Below, piece after piece: positions 1-11,492 of a stretch of 64,000 nt of DNA (positions are counted from its first letter, which is position 1; the number at the start of each line of letters is the position of its first letter). The DNA comes from Ilex aquifolium (taxonomy: Eukaryota; Streptophyta; Magnoliopsida; Aquifoliales; Aquifoliaceae): assembly GCA_951799425.1 (NCBI GenBank), contig OX637395.1:39441175-39505174 (forward strand), written 5' to 3'. A program made the position numbers and the translations under genes. Under the pieces are notes generated by a model, which had not been told where the DNA came from, ran no database searches, and was given only the letters and a program-made list of their open reading frames with translations.

Positions 1-1301
1 TATGAAACCTCAGATGGTTTTGACATCGGGTTGAGATTGAGTCCGAAATAACACTCCGACGAAGCATACATGGTACAAGCTAATGGTAACCCACCACTGT
101 AATAATCGAGAGTGGGTATGTATTGGGCCATTGCTCCGGTCACAATAACATCCAGATACTTTGTGTTGGGCCAAATTCGAGTTATAATTCCTTCCCAATT
201 TTCCTTCGAACACTCCGAGTCAAGGAACTGAGCCAACTCGGGGGCGGGTTTGAGGATCCGACTCATGCATTCCCGAATAGATGGGTCCGTAACTTTCGGG
301 TTAAGAGTTCCGGTTCTGATGTCGTGGGTTAGTTGTGGCCAGTTGAGTTGGAGGAACCTGATGGCTCGGAGTAGACCCGAGGCAAACACTGCGCCGACTT
401 GGAGGACTTGGTGGCGCTCGCTGAGGCCACAGAGCATTTGAGAGTACATGCTTTGGAAGGAGTCGGCACAGAGGATGGTCTCGTTTGGACTCGTGTAGAC
501 GTTGTACGGGTCATAGGGTCGGGTCTTGAAGTGGTCACTTTTGTAGTAGCTGGTGAGTACTGGTCGGGCCAAAAGACCACCCGGAGTCTTGGTTTCGGAC
601 TTCACGAACAAGAAGTATAAGCCTTTGCCTTTGTCCAAACCTGGTACATAACTGTTGCAATCCAAACAAAAATGAAAATCTGTAAGAAAAAAAGCTTTTC
701 TCATATCGACTGTGGAAGATCTTGTTTCTGCAGATAGATAAACACATATATACACACATATATATATAGAGACAGAGAGAGAGAGAGACTTACAGATTCA
801 TAACAGGCATAAGAAGGCTATACAACATCTGACGACGATCCAACTCTTCTCTAATAGTGGGCATGAGTTTTCTCTCTCCAGCTGAAGTCCCAGAGCTGTT
901 AAAATAATCAAAATCAACGTTAAAACTCTGTTTTTTCTATATAACATCTTCTTCTCAAAGAATGGATAAACTAAGACTCACCTGGTGAGGAATTCAGAGA
1001 TGGGGTGAGCTGACAAGATTGAAGAACGGTCACCGTTAGCAATACGTTGAATATCAGGTTGAAGATCTTCGTAGGTGATCATGGGTAGTTTAGATTTGAA
1101 TGTTTGGCGATCAGTGGCTCCGCTGAGTTTGAATCGTTGAAGGTACTCGGTCTGAGCGTTCCGAGTTAGTATTTCAGCGAGCAAGTTCTCTTGAACGGCG
1201 TCGGCGTTTCTCGTCATTTCTTCAATGAACTGAAGCGCCTTCGCATCCTTCTCACATGCCGGAGGTCCCAAAGGTGACGACAACACAGAATCCACAGCCA
1301 T
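1..1301 (-). CDS. GH3.1: GH3.1-type indole-3-acetic acid-amido synthetase, copy 1 (3' part outside window)
   Basis: GH3 enzymes adenylate auxin (IAA) and transfer it to an amino acid, lowering free auxin in the cytosol. Exons on the minus strand are 982-1301 (ATG at 1301), 794-895 and 1-651 (open at the edge), joined by GT-AG introns in consistent phase; 357 codons are visible. The N-terminus [20 protein letters not shown] is the GH3.1 type. The ATP-binding motif [10 protein letters not shown] sits at the exon 1/2 junction and is intact. Relative to copy 2 (8378-10412) I see only substitutions, for example E28 versus G28 and, in exon 3, Ser-Glu versus Tyr-Glu in the CGL(Y/S)ERHQVL segment. 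No stop or frameshift is visible, so this copy may be functional; its C-terminal third cannot be judged. Confidence 0.9.
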
Positions 1302-1421
1302 TTCAGCTGGATAAGATAAGGAAAAACAATGCGTGTGTGAGAAGAGAGAGAGAGAGAGAGAGGGTACGCCTGAGAAGAAGATGAGGAGGACTTGTGAAGG
1401 GAGAAGGAAGGGGTGGGTTGA

Positions 1422-1430
1422 CTTATATAG
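1422..1430 (-). promoter_or_regulatory. TATA box of GH3.1 copy 1
   Basis: CTATATAAG on the minus strand, about 120 bp upstream of the ATG at 1301. The intervening leader contains a long CT repeat (seen as GA on the plus strand at about 1343-1362), common in plant 5'UTRs. The same box is at 10559-10567 in copy 2. Confidence 0.75.
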
Positions 1431-1453
1431 GGGAGTGAGGGGGAGAGTGGTGT

Positions 1454-1462
1454 GCCACGTCA
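1454..1462 (-). promoter_or_regulatory. ACGT-core (G-box-like, bZIP) site of GH3.1 copy 1
   Basis: TGACGTGGC on the minus strand, just upstream of the TATA box. Soybean GH3 promoters are known to combine bZIP G-box sites with auxin response elements. Conserved at 10591-10599 in copy 2. Function is inferred from the motif and position. Confidence 0.45.
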
Positions 1463-1571
1463 GAATGATACACTTTTCTTCCTTTGTATTTAATTGGATG
1501 GATGGAAAATAAAAATGACTAATTTTTTTTTTTTTTTGTGCTGATTAAGATTATGGGTGACAATCGAGTCG

Positions 1572-1661
1572 TGTCGTGTCAGATTCGTGTTGAGTCATTA
1601 CGGGTTTGTGTCGAACATTAGTCAAACTTAATTCAACTCATTTAACTAATTACGTCGTGTC
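1572..1661 (-). promoter_or_regulatory. TGTC-rich stretch, possible auxin response element cluster
   Basis: Four TGTC cores (1572, 1577, 1609, 1658) on the plus strand lie 140-240 bp upstream of the TATA box, in sequence full of CGTGTC words. None is the canonical TGTCTC; two are followed by GA, one by AG and one by GT. One core is changed in copy 2. A canonical TGTCTC on the minus strand occurs far upstream at 2927-2932 and is conserved at 12074-12079. The stretch may instead be a dispersed repeat. Confidence 0.25.
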
Positions 1662-1771
1662 GAGTAGACCTGTTTATTTTTTTTATTTTTTTATTTTTTA
1701 TTTTTAAATTTATTTTTAAAATTTTTTAATATATATATTTTATCATTGTATTTTTATATAATATATGTATA

Positions 1772-2340
1772 CTAGTTATTACCTGTGCTTGAAGGCACAG
1801 TGTAATAAAAAATGGTAAATAATTAAACATATTTGTATTTATATCCAAAATCAAATCACAAACACAGAGAAGAGATAAAATAATTTAAGAATCGATTTGT
1901 AGTGGGAGTGAGAGGTGGTGGGCGTCAGTGGTGGTGGTAGGAGACGGTGATGGTTGTGGTGGGTGACAATGACCGTGGTGGTGACGGCAAGGGTGGCAGC
2001 GATGGTGGTGGTGGAGGGGCGGCGACGGTGGTGGTGGTGGTGGTAAAAGTAGTGGCTGCGATGGTGGTGGTGAGGGTAGGGGTGGTAGAGATAGTGGTAT
2101 GACGGTTTCAAATACTATTATTTTTTTTAAAGTATTTATGAGAAATAATTTTTAGAAGTACTTTTAAAAAATCAATTCAAACACACCTTAGAAGCCTATT
2201 TTTCATATTAAATTTAAGGTGTTAAAATTAACCGTTAGATTAATTTTAAAGTAAAATTTAAAGCGATCTCAACCGTGAATAGCAAAAGTTATTTTGTTTA
2301 TCTTTTGAGATTTGAATTGTAAGCTATTTTATTATATAGA
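1772..2340 (-). mobile_element. Non-autonomous Helitron in GH3.1 copy 1 promoter
   Basis: On the minus strand the element begins A|TCTATATAATAAAATAGC (near 2340) and ends CTAG|T (CTAG at 1772-1775). Just inside the end is a perfect hairpin, stem CTGTGC/GCACAG (1783-1800), as expected for a Helitron 3' terminus. It has no target site duplication, as is typical. No RepHel ORF: the interior is AT-rich plus a GGT/GGC trinucleotide block (about 1905-2100). It starts about 340 bp upstream of the TATA box. Confidence 0.65.
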
Positions 2341-4189
2341 TATTAAAAGATATATAGACAAATAAGATAAATCTTAACACAAATAATTAACTTTTCATCC
2401 ACTTTCCTTCCGATTTTGCAGGGATTGATTTTGGTGAGTTGGAAGGAAAGTTAATCCATCAACTTTTCCATTCTTCCTACTTTCCTTCCTTACCAAACAT
2501 AATGTTTTATCTATCCCTCCCACTTTCCATCCTTCCAATTTTTCATCATTCCATCTTTTCATCGTACCAAACAGAACATTAGAGCTTAGAAGGAGGGTGG
2601 CGGAAGCTCGTGGTGATGGTGCCTTATTTAGCATTCTAACTTAATTGTGATTTTATTATTTATTGGTTTTTTTTTGTAATTAATAAAAAAACTTTTAAGT
2701 TTCATCTAACAGAGCAAAAATGCCTAAGCTTTTTTAACCTTAAAAAATCTGAAAGATCTTTCATTATTTTATAATTAAAAAATAACATAATTCTATAACT
2801 TTTTGAGATTTTTTAATGATATTAAGCTATTCTATGTACTATTTTTTCAGTAATATAACTTTAAATTTAATTTATTAATTTAATTATTTATTATCATTAA
2901 ATTGATAATAAATTCTAATATTCTTTGAGACATTACTACTAATTTAATAATTATAATAAATTAAATTAACAGATTTTATTAAAGTGACGGAAGCTGGAGG
3001 CGTCGTGGACAATTTTGTGATATTCAGGTCAATAGGGGTGTTCGAGGAAGAAGGGACAAGGTGGGTCCCAGACACGCAAAATTTTTTAAGTCATTAAGAA
3101 CAAATATCTCAAATAATTAAGTCATTAATTCGATGTTCACCTACCTTTCCAACAATATGAAATATTGTGGAGGGTCATTCTCTTTCTTTTTCCTAACGAA
3201 CACTTCCAAGCAATTCTTCACTTCTTATTGTCGTCAAATTGGAATTTGAAAAACACATAATAGAAAAAAGTAGTGAAAAGATAAGTGTTGAATATACATT
3301 TGCCGAAGTTCTTGAGCTGTCAGCAGTGAATTCGTGAGGCGATTTTGGTTTATAGTGATTTTATTTGTCAATCAAATTTTTTTCTTCAAATTTTCTATTT
3401 CAGTTTATTTTCTGTTTTGGTGACATTCTGTAACTTATATGTTACGTTCAAATGGTGTTCGATAAAATGTATGAATAAAAATTCAATCACTATCATGTAG
3501 AATTTAGATAATGACAATGAATAGTAATAATAAAAATTCATTTTTACTATCAATATCACTGTCCAGTTCCATGGAATTTGGACTGCATCACTGTCGATCA
3601 TTGTTATCATCACTATGTTATTGTAACTGTGTTACTGTGTCTCACTGTCACTGTGACTATGTTATTGTCACTGTCCATTTCGTAATATCGCTAATTATGT
3701 CATTAAGGGTAAAATAGTAATTGTGATTCCAATTGTCCTTAATGACCTGAAAAAATAGCGTCTGACAGTGACAATAAAAATTTATTATCGTTGTAACTGT
3801 TACTGTCTTAATATCATTGTCCTATGCTACTGACTTACTATTACTATCTTGTTATTACTATTACTGTTTATTTTGTAATATAGCTATTTATATTATTAAG
3901 GGTAAATTAGTCTTTATATTTTTAATTGTCTTTTAAGCCCCAAAAGATACGCACGCCTGAACTTATTAACCAAGAAGTCCATAATTGTGGATCGCTCTCC
4001 AAAAACTTAAGCCAGTAGATCGACCTTTAGTTCGCCCATTAAAGGTCAATTAAGTTGGCCCACCAAGCATGGTGTGGGCCTAGGGTATGATCTATATTGG
4101 GCTGAGGAGATGGGCCGTTAATGAGGCTTATCCAATTATCCTCACTAGCTCTTTTTTGAAAAATATCTTATAAACCCAACTTTGATAAA
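2341..4189. other. Intergenic, AT-rich spacer between GH3 copies (left part)
   Basis: No gene seen. To 3078 it is duplicated upstream sequence of GH3.1. From about 3540 to 3860 there is a degenerate short-period repeat built on TGTCACTG/TATTGTTA words. No conserved coding signal. Confidence 0.6.
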
Positions 4190-4738
4190 TCTATATCTAT
4201 ATTTATATTTATATCTATACTACTTATAAATATCAGCATCTATAAAAAAAAATTTGATTTTCTATTTTATCCCTAATTATTATTATAAATTCAATTATAC
4301 CCTCCTATATATTTTCATCTAATTTTTAGTTTTTACACCTATTTAACTTTCAACTTCTTTTGAACTCTTTTATAAAGACTTTTAAATTCTTTTGAACTCA
4401 TTTATTAGTAATACAATTATATATAATTATATATATCTGTCTGAAGAAATAAAGTCCTATATATATTAAATTATTATACACATATAGTTACTAGGTTGAA
4501 TTCTACAATAAAATATATGTTATATTTTATTTTTTTGTATGTAATAAAATAATAATATTATAAGCGATCTAATCAATCTATTTAACAAAATAAAAATTAT
4601 TAATTCTATAATATAATTAGATGTGTAAATACTTAAAGGGGTCGAACAGATACATAATATTACATATATAATTTACATTTTTTATAAAATAATATTATTT
4701 AAATTTATTTACGTGCAACGTACATCATGCATTACTAG
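4190..4738 (+). mobile_element. Second non-autonomous Helitron
   Basis: The 5' end is one of the A|TC starts in a TCTATA-rich run (4190 to 4214; A|TCTATACTACTTATAAA at 4214 looks most typical). The 3' end is CATTACTAG|T with CTAG at 4735-4738. An imperfect ACGT-GCA-ACGT hairpin precedes the end. No ORF. It sits in the spacer between the two GH3 genes. Confidence 0.5.
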
Positions 4739-6934
4739 TAAATAAAAAAAGAAAAGAAAGAAATTAATGTGAAAGTGGGTTAATATAGTGAGGAATCACT
4801 ATGAAGCCAAAGACTAATATAAGGGTAAAGATAATGCTAAACTAAATAAAAAAAAAAGAAAATGATAAAAAAGAGATTAAATGATGTGGCACTAATACGA
4901 GGGGAATAACAAAATAATAAAAAAGTAAGGTGAACCACAATACTTCAATAACTATCACATTCAATAATCAACACATTGGATTAGTGATACTTACTTCGCT
5001 GTCTTGTTAGTTTTTTATTATTAGACGGCCGGTAACGACGGATCTCAATCTTCTTTAATATATTTTTTTTTCAATTCCTTTATTGGTACATCGTCCACCA
5101 TTAAGGATTATCAAAAAAGAAATTAAAAAAAAAAAGTGCATCGAGAGGATTTTACCCCGATAATAACGTGGTGGAACAACATTGCAAAAGAGCTTTCTAA
5201 AAAGAGAGTATCTATCTAAAAAAGAACAGCCTGTGAACCTAAAATCTGGCCTGCCTCCTTTTAACCTTGTCAGGCTAATGTCCAATGAATTGCCAAAAAG
5301 AGGAGACAAGTTCAGAAATGTGGAAGAGAAACCACTTCTTTTTCTTTTACCAGTTTTTTCTGTGAGCTGAGCAAGCCTGGTTGATGAGTTGATAACAGAC
5401 AGCCATGGCGGCTTTTTTAATACCATTGAATTGTTCCAATCAATCATTATAAGCATCGAGAGGTGAGATTCATTGTTTCTGCACACCGACCGGGTTTATA
5501 TCATCGATGCCGACTTATATATACTTTGTTTTTTTGTGGATGAGAAAAATTTTGAGCTACGTCAATCATCTCCGTCTTCTGCGACTGACTTAGGGACACA
5601 CGTAAAAAGATAAGGTTATGAGCAATTCAAAAATCAAAAGACTTCTTAGCCGACTAAGAATTAAATTGCAGATATATACACTTTATTTTTCATGGTATAT
5701 GATCTTGATTCTAAAGTTTGATTACGATACCTAAAAAGGTTTTTGTTTTACTATATATATCACGTTTTAGGTGGATTTCAAAGGTGGAGCTACATTGGGA
5801 TCAGGGTGGGCACTTGCCCCTCTCACTTTTGGATCATTTTTTATGAGGACCCCATAATATTATTCAATGTACTACATTTGCCCCCCCTAAATTTTGAAAA
5901 TTTACATAATAGTACTAGTCTATTTTTCTTCCCTGTAAATTAGTGGTTCATTAGCCCCCCTAAAACAAATGTTTTACTTTTGGATTGAGTAAATTATATG
6001 AAAAAGTCGCGATCTATTTATATATATATTGAAAAAATAGAATATTTCTATTCTATTTAATATAATGCTTCTTATCTTTTGAAAATAATTGTTTAGCTAT
6101 CACATTTGTTATTTTTCGATTTGTTTGTAATCTATACCTAATAAAACATGATTGGATGCAAAAGCTACATGTTATAACCCAAAAGCATTTTATACTATGT
6201 CAAATATGTAATTTCATGATAAGATCGAGAATGATTTCAACTATATTTTGTAAATATATAAAGAATAATTTTACTATAAACTCTGTAATTGTATGCATTG
6301 ATAGAAAATTAATGAGAAATGTAGCTTACAATTAATTAATTATAAAAAATCTTAGAGATTTTAAAGAATATTTTATTTTACTATAATGCATGATTGTGTT
6401 ACTATCTCGATTCTTAATCTATTTTGTCATTCTTGCATTCATTTTTTTCGGTATCAACTAGTGAATTATTTTTAGTTATATTTCCCCCCTCCCCCTCATT
6501 CTCATTCCTGGCTCTGCTCCTGGTGGAGTTTATCAATTTTTGGGGTGCACTTATTTTTTTAGTTCACTTATCCTTTTTTAGGTCCACGTACCATGTTTTA
6601 AATAAAATTTATCACTCTCTAAGGTAAAAATTGTAATATTTTTAACTTTTCAATATGATACCGAAAGATAAAAAATATTTTCCATGAATTTAACCGTATC
6701 ATTTTATAATAAAACAAATATACATTTTGTTGAGTTGATTTAAGGCACAAGTTTTTCATCCTCATCTCTTTTTGATGGAAATAATCAATTGATAATAATA
6801 GCGTAAAATAAAGGTATGAAGACAAAGAGGTTGTAGAAAAATCTGAAGGTATGTGTGCGTGATAGTTTAACAAGTGTGGAGTTGAATAGCTCCTTTCAGT
6901 TGGAAAGAAATGATAACTGATAAGATTAAAACAA
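4739..6934. other. Intergenic with possible decayed DNA transposon
   Basis: No gene supported. A 143-codon minus-strand frame at 5055-5486 has no family I recognise. At about 5780-6530 the ends resemble each other inverted (GGTGGAGCT... versus ...GGCTCTGCTCC) and enclose CCCCCC-containing AT-rich DNA, as in worn non-autonomous hAT-like elements; this is weak. Confidence 0.35.
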
Positions 6935-7547
6935 TCCACAGAATTCAGTGGTTCACCAAATTGAAGAATTTGAATAACTCCTGATCTCTAGTTTCTATTG
7001 CATTGAGAAGAAGATTGATACAATAGAATTCAGTTTTCATCTACATAGGGTATTCCTTCCTATTTATACATGGACTATTTGCCTTCATTCGAGATTGTGT
7101 GGTCTCTTCGAGCAGTTAGAATCATGAGAGGAATATTTTGTTATTAGAAAATATCTGACACTATTCCACTTGTCTTTGTAGAAGCGATGAAGTGTTATCT
7201 TGGAGGTGATACCTTTGTGCCCAAGGTTGGCCGGCTTGATTGACCCAGTTCTTCTTTAAAGATTCTTTAAAGATTTGTATTTCTGAGCTTTCGTAGTTAT
7301 TGGCCGAGCTAGTTAATCATTATTTGATGGCCTGAGAGATGATCCTCTTTGAAAGAGATGTTAAAGTGAGAAGCTCAGTCTGACTGAGCATTTTAATCGA
7401 GCTGCACTAGATTATATCGAGTTCTGAGTACATAAGTAAAGGACTCATGTTGTTGAATGGTCATGCCGACTTCAGACTTCATGGTAGGATCGGATTGTCA
7501 AAGTCGAGTATTGGAAAAGAGTCTAATTCTGATTCATGGTATTATCA
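6935..7547 (-). mobile_element. Probable solo LTR
   Basis: On the minus strand the segment starts TGATAATACC and contains a TATA promoter (GTATAAATAGGAAGG, near 7060). It ends near CTGAATTCTGTGG. Both sides carry AACAA(T) (6930-6935 and 7548-7553), consistent with a 5-bp target duplication. No internal retrotransposon sequence is attached, so LTR-LTR recombination is inferred. The exact end is uncertain by one base. Confidence 0.5.
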
Positions 7548-8377
7548 AACAATAACAATTGTATTCTCTTTGTTAGTTTAAGCATTGAAACATCCCACGA
7601 TTACGAGTTAATGCCATTTGATCAACATTTATGTTTTGGGTTCATATAGTAAGATCAAAATTTCTTTATATTACCTCCAATTTTTGGCAAATTTTATTTA
7701 CATTATTGTTCCTTATGAATACTAAACACCAAGTTTGCTCCTCTAAACTTTTTCAAGAACACAACAAAACTAATTAGAATTCTCACAATTCCCCAAAATG
7801 TGCTTATCATTTCGATACGACAAAACGACTTAGCCATAAGTTGAACTGTTCATGCATTAGGTGATTCATCAAGCATTTTATGCAGGAGATTTAGAGTAAG
7901 CAATATTGATGTGGTGATAACGATACACACTCACACGTGATACCTTTACTTACGATATATCCTCTTATTACAATGAATAGTAGTGTAGTTCATAAATTCA
8001 TGCATAGTTCAAAACTTCCTGATAAAGAAGAATATGTGCAGTTGACTGACTTTGGCATGCTGACGAAAACATCCCTTTTCTCTGGGTTGGCTGTGGTTCT
8101 GATTGGCGTATAAATTCAAACTCTATAAGCTGTCACTTTACTCAATCAATTTCTTCAAAGAAACAAACACTTCCGTTACATAAACATGCTTGAAATGTTA
8201 CATCATTTTCACAGGTGAGTTGAAACCATACACAGCCTCCTAATAAATACAGTGGTAAAATACCTAATCATCGGGAGAGAGATAGAGAAAGGACAATAAA
8301 GAAAGAAAGAAAGAAAAAAATTCTAAGTAACCCTTCATTGGACTTCAATGGTGGTGGGTCATTTTGTTTGATTTGAT
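7548..8377. other. Downstream flank of GH3.1 copy 2
   Basis: No ORF of interest. The part next to 8377 is presumably the 3'UTR and terminator of the minus-strand GH3 gene. Confidence 0.5.
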
Positions 8378-10412
8378 CTAACAACGACGTCGTTCAGGAG
8401 TCCAATGAGGCAGACATGGACTGAAATGAGTAGAGACGACCCTTGAGTCAAGGAGCTCCATGATGGGTGTAAAGCTAACACACCTCGGCACCTTATACTG
8501 ATTAATGGAGGCTCCTCTTGAGATTGCATAGTCCATGAGCTCTTCAAAGGTCCCACTCTTCACTACCCTTATCTCCAATGGCCCTATCGAGTTGTCCGCA
8601 ACTCGGCCTTGTCGGTACACTGAGTTGAGTGACTCTTCCATCGCTAAACAACACTGAGCCAAAACCTCATCACTCGGCGAGTTGGCCGAGTCCTTCACGA
8701 GTAGCTCCCAGTAAATCACGTAGTGACCCGGAATGCTTTTTGTATCTGCGTAACTCGTGTACTCAACAACACTCGTGTTGGTTTCACGGAGGAGTTGAGA
8801 AGCATTGTCGACGGCCTTTTGTAACTCAGCTTCATCGGTCTTGTCCGCGTCAATACTCAGTAATACATTCTTCCTCCTCACAAAGTGGAATTGTGGTGCT
8901 GAGTTGTGAAACCCGGTGACTCGTAATATGTCACCAACTCGGTATCGGCAAAGTCCAGCGTAGGTGGTTATTACAAGTTCATATTCTCTGCCAACTTCCA
9001 CATCCGCAAGGTCAACGAGTTTGGGAGGTGAGTCACGAGTGAACCCGGGTGAGTTTGGGTGGCCATGTGGGAGGAACTCGAAATAGGCCATATTTGGCAT
9101 GATGGTATATGAAACCTCAGATGGTTTTGACATTGGGTTGAGATTGAGTCCGAAATAACACTCCGACGAAGCATACATGGTACAAGCTAATGGTAACCCA
9201 CCACTGTAATAATCGAGAGTGGGTATGTATTGGGCCATTGCTCCGGTCACAATAACATCCAGATACTTTGTGTTAGGCCAAATTCGAGTTATAATTCCTT
9301 CCCAATTTTCCTTCGAACACTCCGAGTCAAGGAACTGAGCCAACTCGGGGACGGGTTTGAGGATCCGATTCATGCATTCCCGAATAGATGGGTCCGTAAC
9401 TTTCGGGTTAAGAGTTCCGGTTCTGATGTCGTGGGTTAGTTGTGGCCAGTTGAGTTGGAGGAACCTGATGGCTCGGAGTAGACCCGAGGCAAACACTGCG
9501 CCGACTCGGAGGACTTGGTGGCGCTCGTAGAGGCCACAGAGCATTTGAGAGTACATGCTTTGGAAGGAGTCGGCACAGAGGATGGTCTCGTTTGGACTCG
9601 TGTAGACGTTGTACGGGTCATAGGGTCGGGTCTTGAAGTGGTCACTTTTGTAGTAGCTGGTGAGTACTGGTCGGGCCAAAAGACCACCCGGAGTCTTGGT
9701 TTCGGACTTCACGAACAAGAAGTATAAGCCTTTGCCTTTGTCCAAACCTGGTACATAACTGTTGCAATCCAAACAAAAATGAAAATCTGTAAGAAAAAAA
9801 GCTTTTCTCATATCGACTGACTGTGGAAGATCTTGTTTCTGTAGATAGATAAACATATATATACACACACACATATATAGAGACAGAGAGAGAGAGAGAC
9901 TTACAGATTCATAACAGGCATAAGAAGGCTATACAACATCTGACGACGATCCAACTCTTCTCTAATAGTGGGCATGAGTTTTCTCTCTCCAGCTGAAGTC
10001 CCAGAGCTGTTAAAATAATCAAAATCAACGTTAAAACTCTGTTTTTTCTATATAACATCTTCTTCTCAAAGAATGGATAAACTAAGACTCACCTGGTGAG
10101 GAATTCAGAGATGGGGTGAGCTGACAAGATTGAAGAACGGTCACCGTTAGCAATACGTTGAATATCAGGTTGAAGATCTTCGTAGGTGATCATGGGTAGT
10201 TTAGATTTGAATGTTTGGCGATCAGTGGCTCCGCTGAGTTTGAATCGTTGAAGGTACTCGGTCTGAGCGTTCCGAGTTAGTATTTCAGCGAGCAAGTTCT
10301 CTTGAACGGCGTCGGCATTTCTCGTCATTCCTTCAATGAACTGAAGCGCCTTCGCATCCTTCTCACATGCCGGAGGTCCCAAAGGTGACGACAACACAGA
10401 ATCCACAGCCAT
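8378..10412 (-). CDS. GH3.1: GH3.1-type indole-3-acetic acid-amido synthetase, copy 2 (complete)
   Basis: Complete three-exon gene: 10093-10412, 9905-10006 and 8378-9758, giving 600 aa plus a TAG stop, the usual size for group II GH3 proteins (590-610). The protein is an acyl-adenylate/thioester-forming enzyme that conjugates IAA to amino acids in the cytosol. Motifs seen: [10 protein letters not shown] (ATP/AMP site 1, about residues 107-116), YASSECYFG (site 2) and YRVGDILRV (site 3), plus the typical C-terminal stretch with [14 protein letters not shown]. The ATG at 10412 is chosen because the N-terminus [14 protein letters not shown] matches GH3.1. An ORF running upstream of exon 3 to 9874 is intron read-through: a CAG acceptor lies just before 9758. 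Upstream are a TATA box (10559-10567) and an ACGT-core site. GH3 genes are classic early auxin-response genes. Confidence 0.95.
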
Positions 10413-10558
10413 TTCAGCTGGATAAGATAAGGAAAAACAATGCGTGTGTGAGAAGAGAGAGAGAGAGAGAGAGAGGATACGCCTGAGAAGAAGATGAGGA
10501 GGACTTGTGAGAAGAAGATGAGGAGGACTTGTGAAGAGAGAAGGAAGGGGTGGGTTGA

Positions 10559-10567
10559 CTTATATAG
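10559..10567 (-). promoter_or_regulatory. TATA box of GH3.1 copy 2
   Basis: CTATATAAG on the minus strand, about 150 bp upstream of the ATG at 10412. It is farther from the ATG than in copy 1 because a segment of about 24 bp (AGAAGAAGATGAGGAGGACT and four more bases) is doubled in the leader of this copy. Confidence 0.75.
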
Positions 10568-10918
10568 GGGAGTGAGGGGAAGAGTGGTGTGCCACGTCAG
10601 AATGATACACTTTTCTTTCTTTATGTTTAGTTGGATGAATGGAAAATAAAAATGACTAATTTTTTTTTTTTTTTTGTGCTGATTAAGATTAGGGGTAACA
10701 ATCGAGTCGTGTCATGTCAGATTCGTGTTGAGTCATTAAAGGTTTGTGTCGAACATTAGTCAAACTTAACTCAACTCATTTAACTAATTACGTCGTGTCG
10801 AGTAGACCTGTTTATTTTTTTTATTTTTAATTTTTAAATTTATTTTTAAAATTTTTTAATATATATATTTTATCATTGTATTTTTATATAAAATTAATGT
10901 TTATATAATATATGTATA

Positions 10919-11492
10919 CTAGTTATTACCTGTGCCTGAATGCACAATGTAATAAAAAATGGTAAATAATAAACATATTTGTATTCATATCCAAAATCAA
11001 ATCACAAACACAGAGAAGAGATAAAATAATTTAAGCATCGGTTTGTAGTGGAAGTGAGAGGTGGTGGGCGTCAGTAGTGGTGGTAGGAGACGGTGATGGT
11101 TGTGGTGGGTGGCAATGACCGTGGTGGTGACGGCAAGGGTGGCGGCGATGGTGGTGGTGGAGGGGCGACGACGGCGGTGGGGGCGGTGGTGGTGGTAAAA
11201 GTAGTGGCTGCGATGGTGGTGGTGAGGGTAGGGGTGGTAGAGATAGTGGTATGACGGTTTCAAATACTATTATTTTTTTTAAAGTATTTATGAGAAATAA
11301 TTTTTAGAAGTACTTTTAAAAAATCAATCCAAACACACCTTAAGAGCCTATTTTTCCTATTAAATTTAGGGTGTTAATATTAACCGTTAGATTAACTTTA
11401 AAGTAAAATTTAAAGCGATCTCAACCGCGAATAGCAAAAGTCATTTTGTTTATCTTTTGAGATTTGAATTGTAAGCTACTTTATTATATAGA
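10919..11492 (-). mobile_element. Non-autonomous Helitron in GH3.1 copy 2 promoter
   Basis: Same element as 1772-2340, duplicated with the gene, so the insertion predates the tandem duplication. The 3' CTAG is at 10919-10922. The terminal hairpin is weakened here by base changes in the right arm and loop. The GGT-rich core is present (about 11055-11240). Confidence 0.65.

Larger units (their letters stand above)
1..3078. repeat. Tandem duplication, unit A (GH3.1 copy 1 plus promoter)
   Basis: This block aligns almost base for base with 9108-12225 (offset about 9.1 kb). It covers the gene body and about 1.8 kb of upstream DNA including a Helitron. Homology stops abruptly at GACACGCA (3078), after which the flanks differ. 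Most differences are single bases and short indels. The left limit lies outside the window. Confidence 0.95.

Noticed and set aside
329..580. ORFs antisense or out of frame to GH3 (also 9436-9687, 9515-9727)
   Set aside because: Shadows of exon 3 of the GH3 genes.
1851..2111. His/Tyr/Pro-rich ORF (and its copy at 10997-11263)
   Set aside because: It is the translation of a GGT/GGC repeat block inside the Helitron; no family or codon signal.
5055..5486. 143-codon minus-strand ORF between the GH3 genes
   Set aside because: No recognisable domain, no splice or promoter context, and no conserved start; probably chance.
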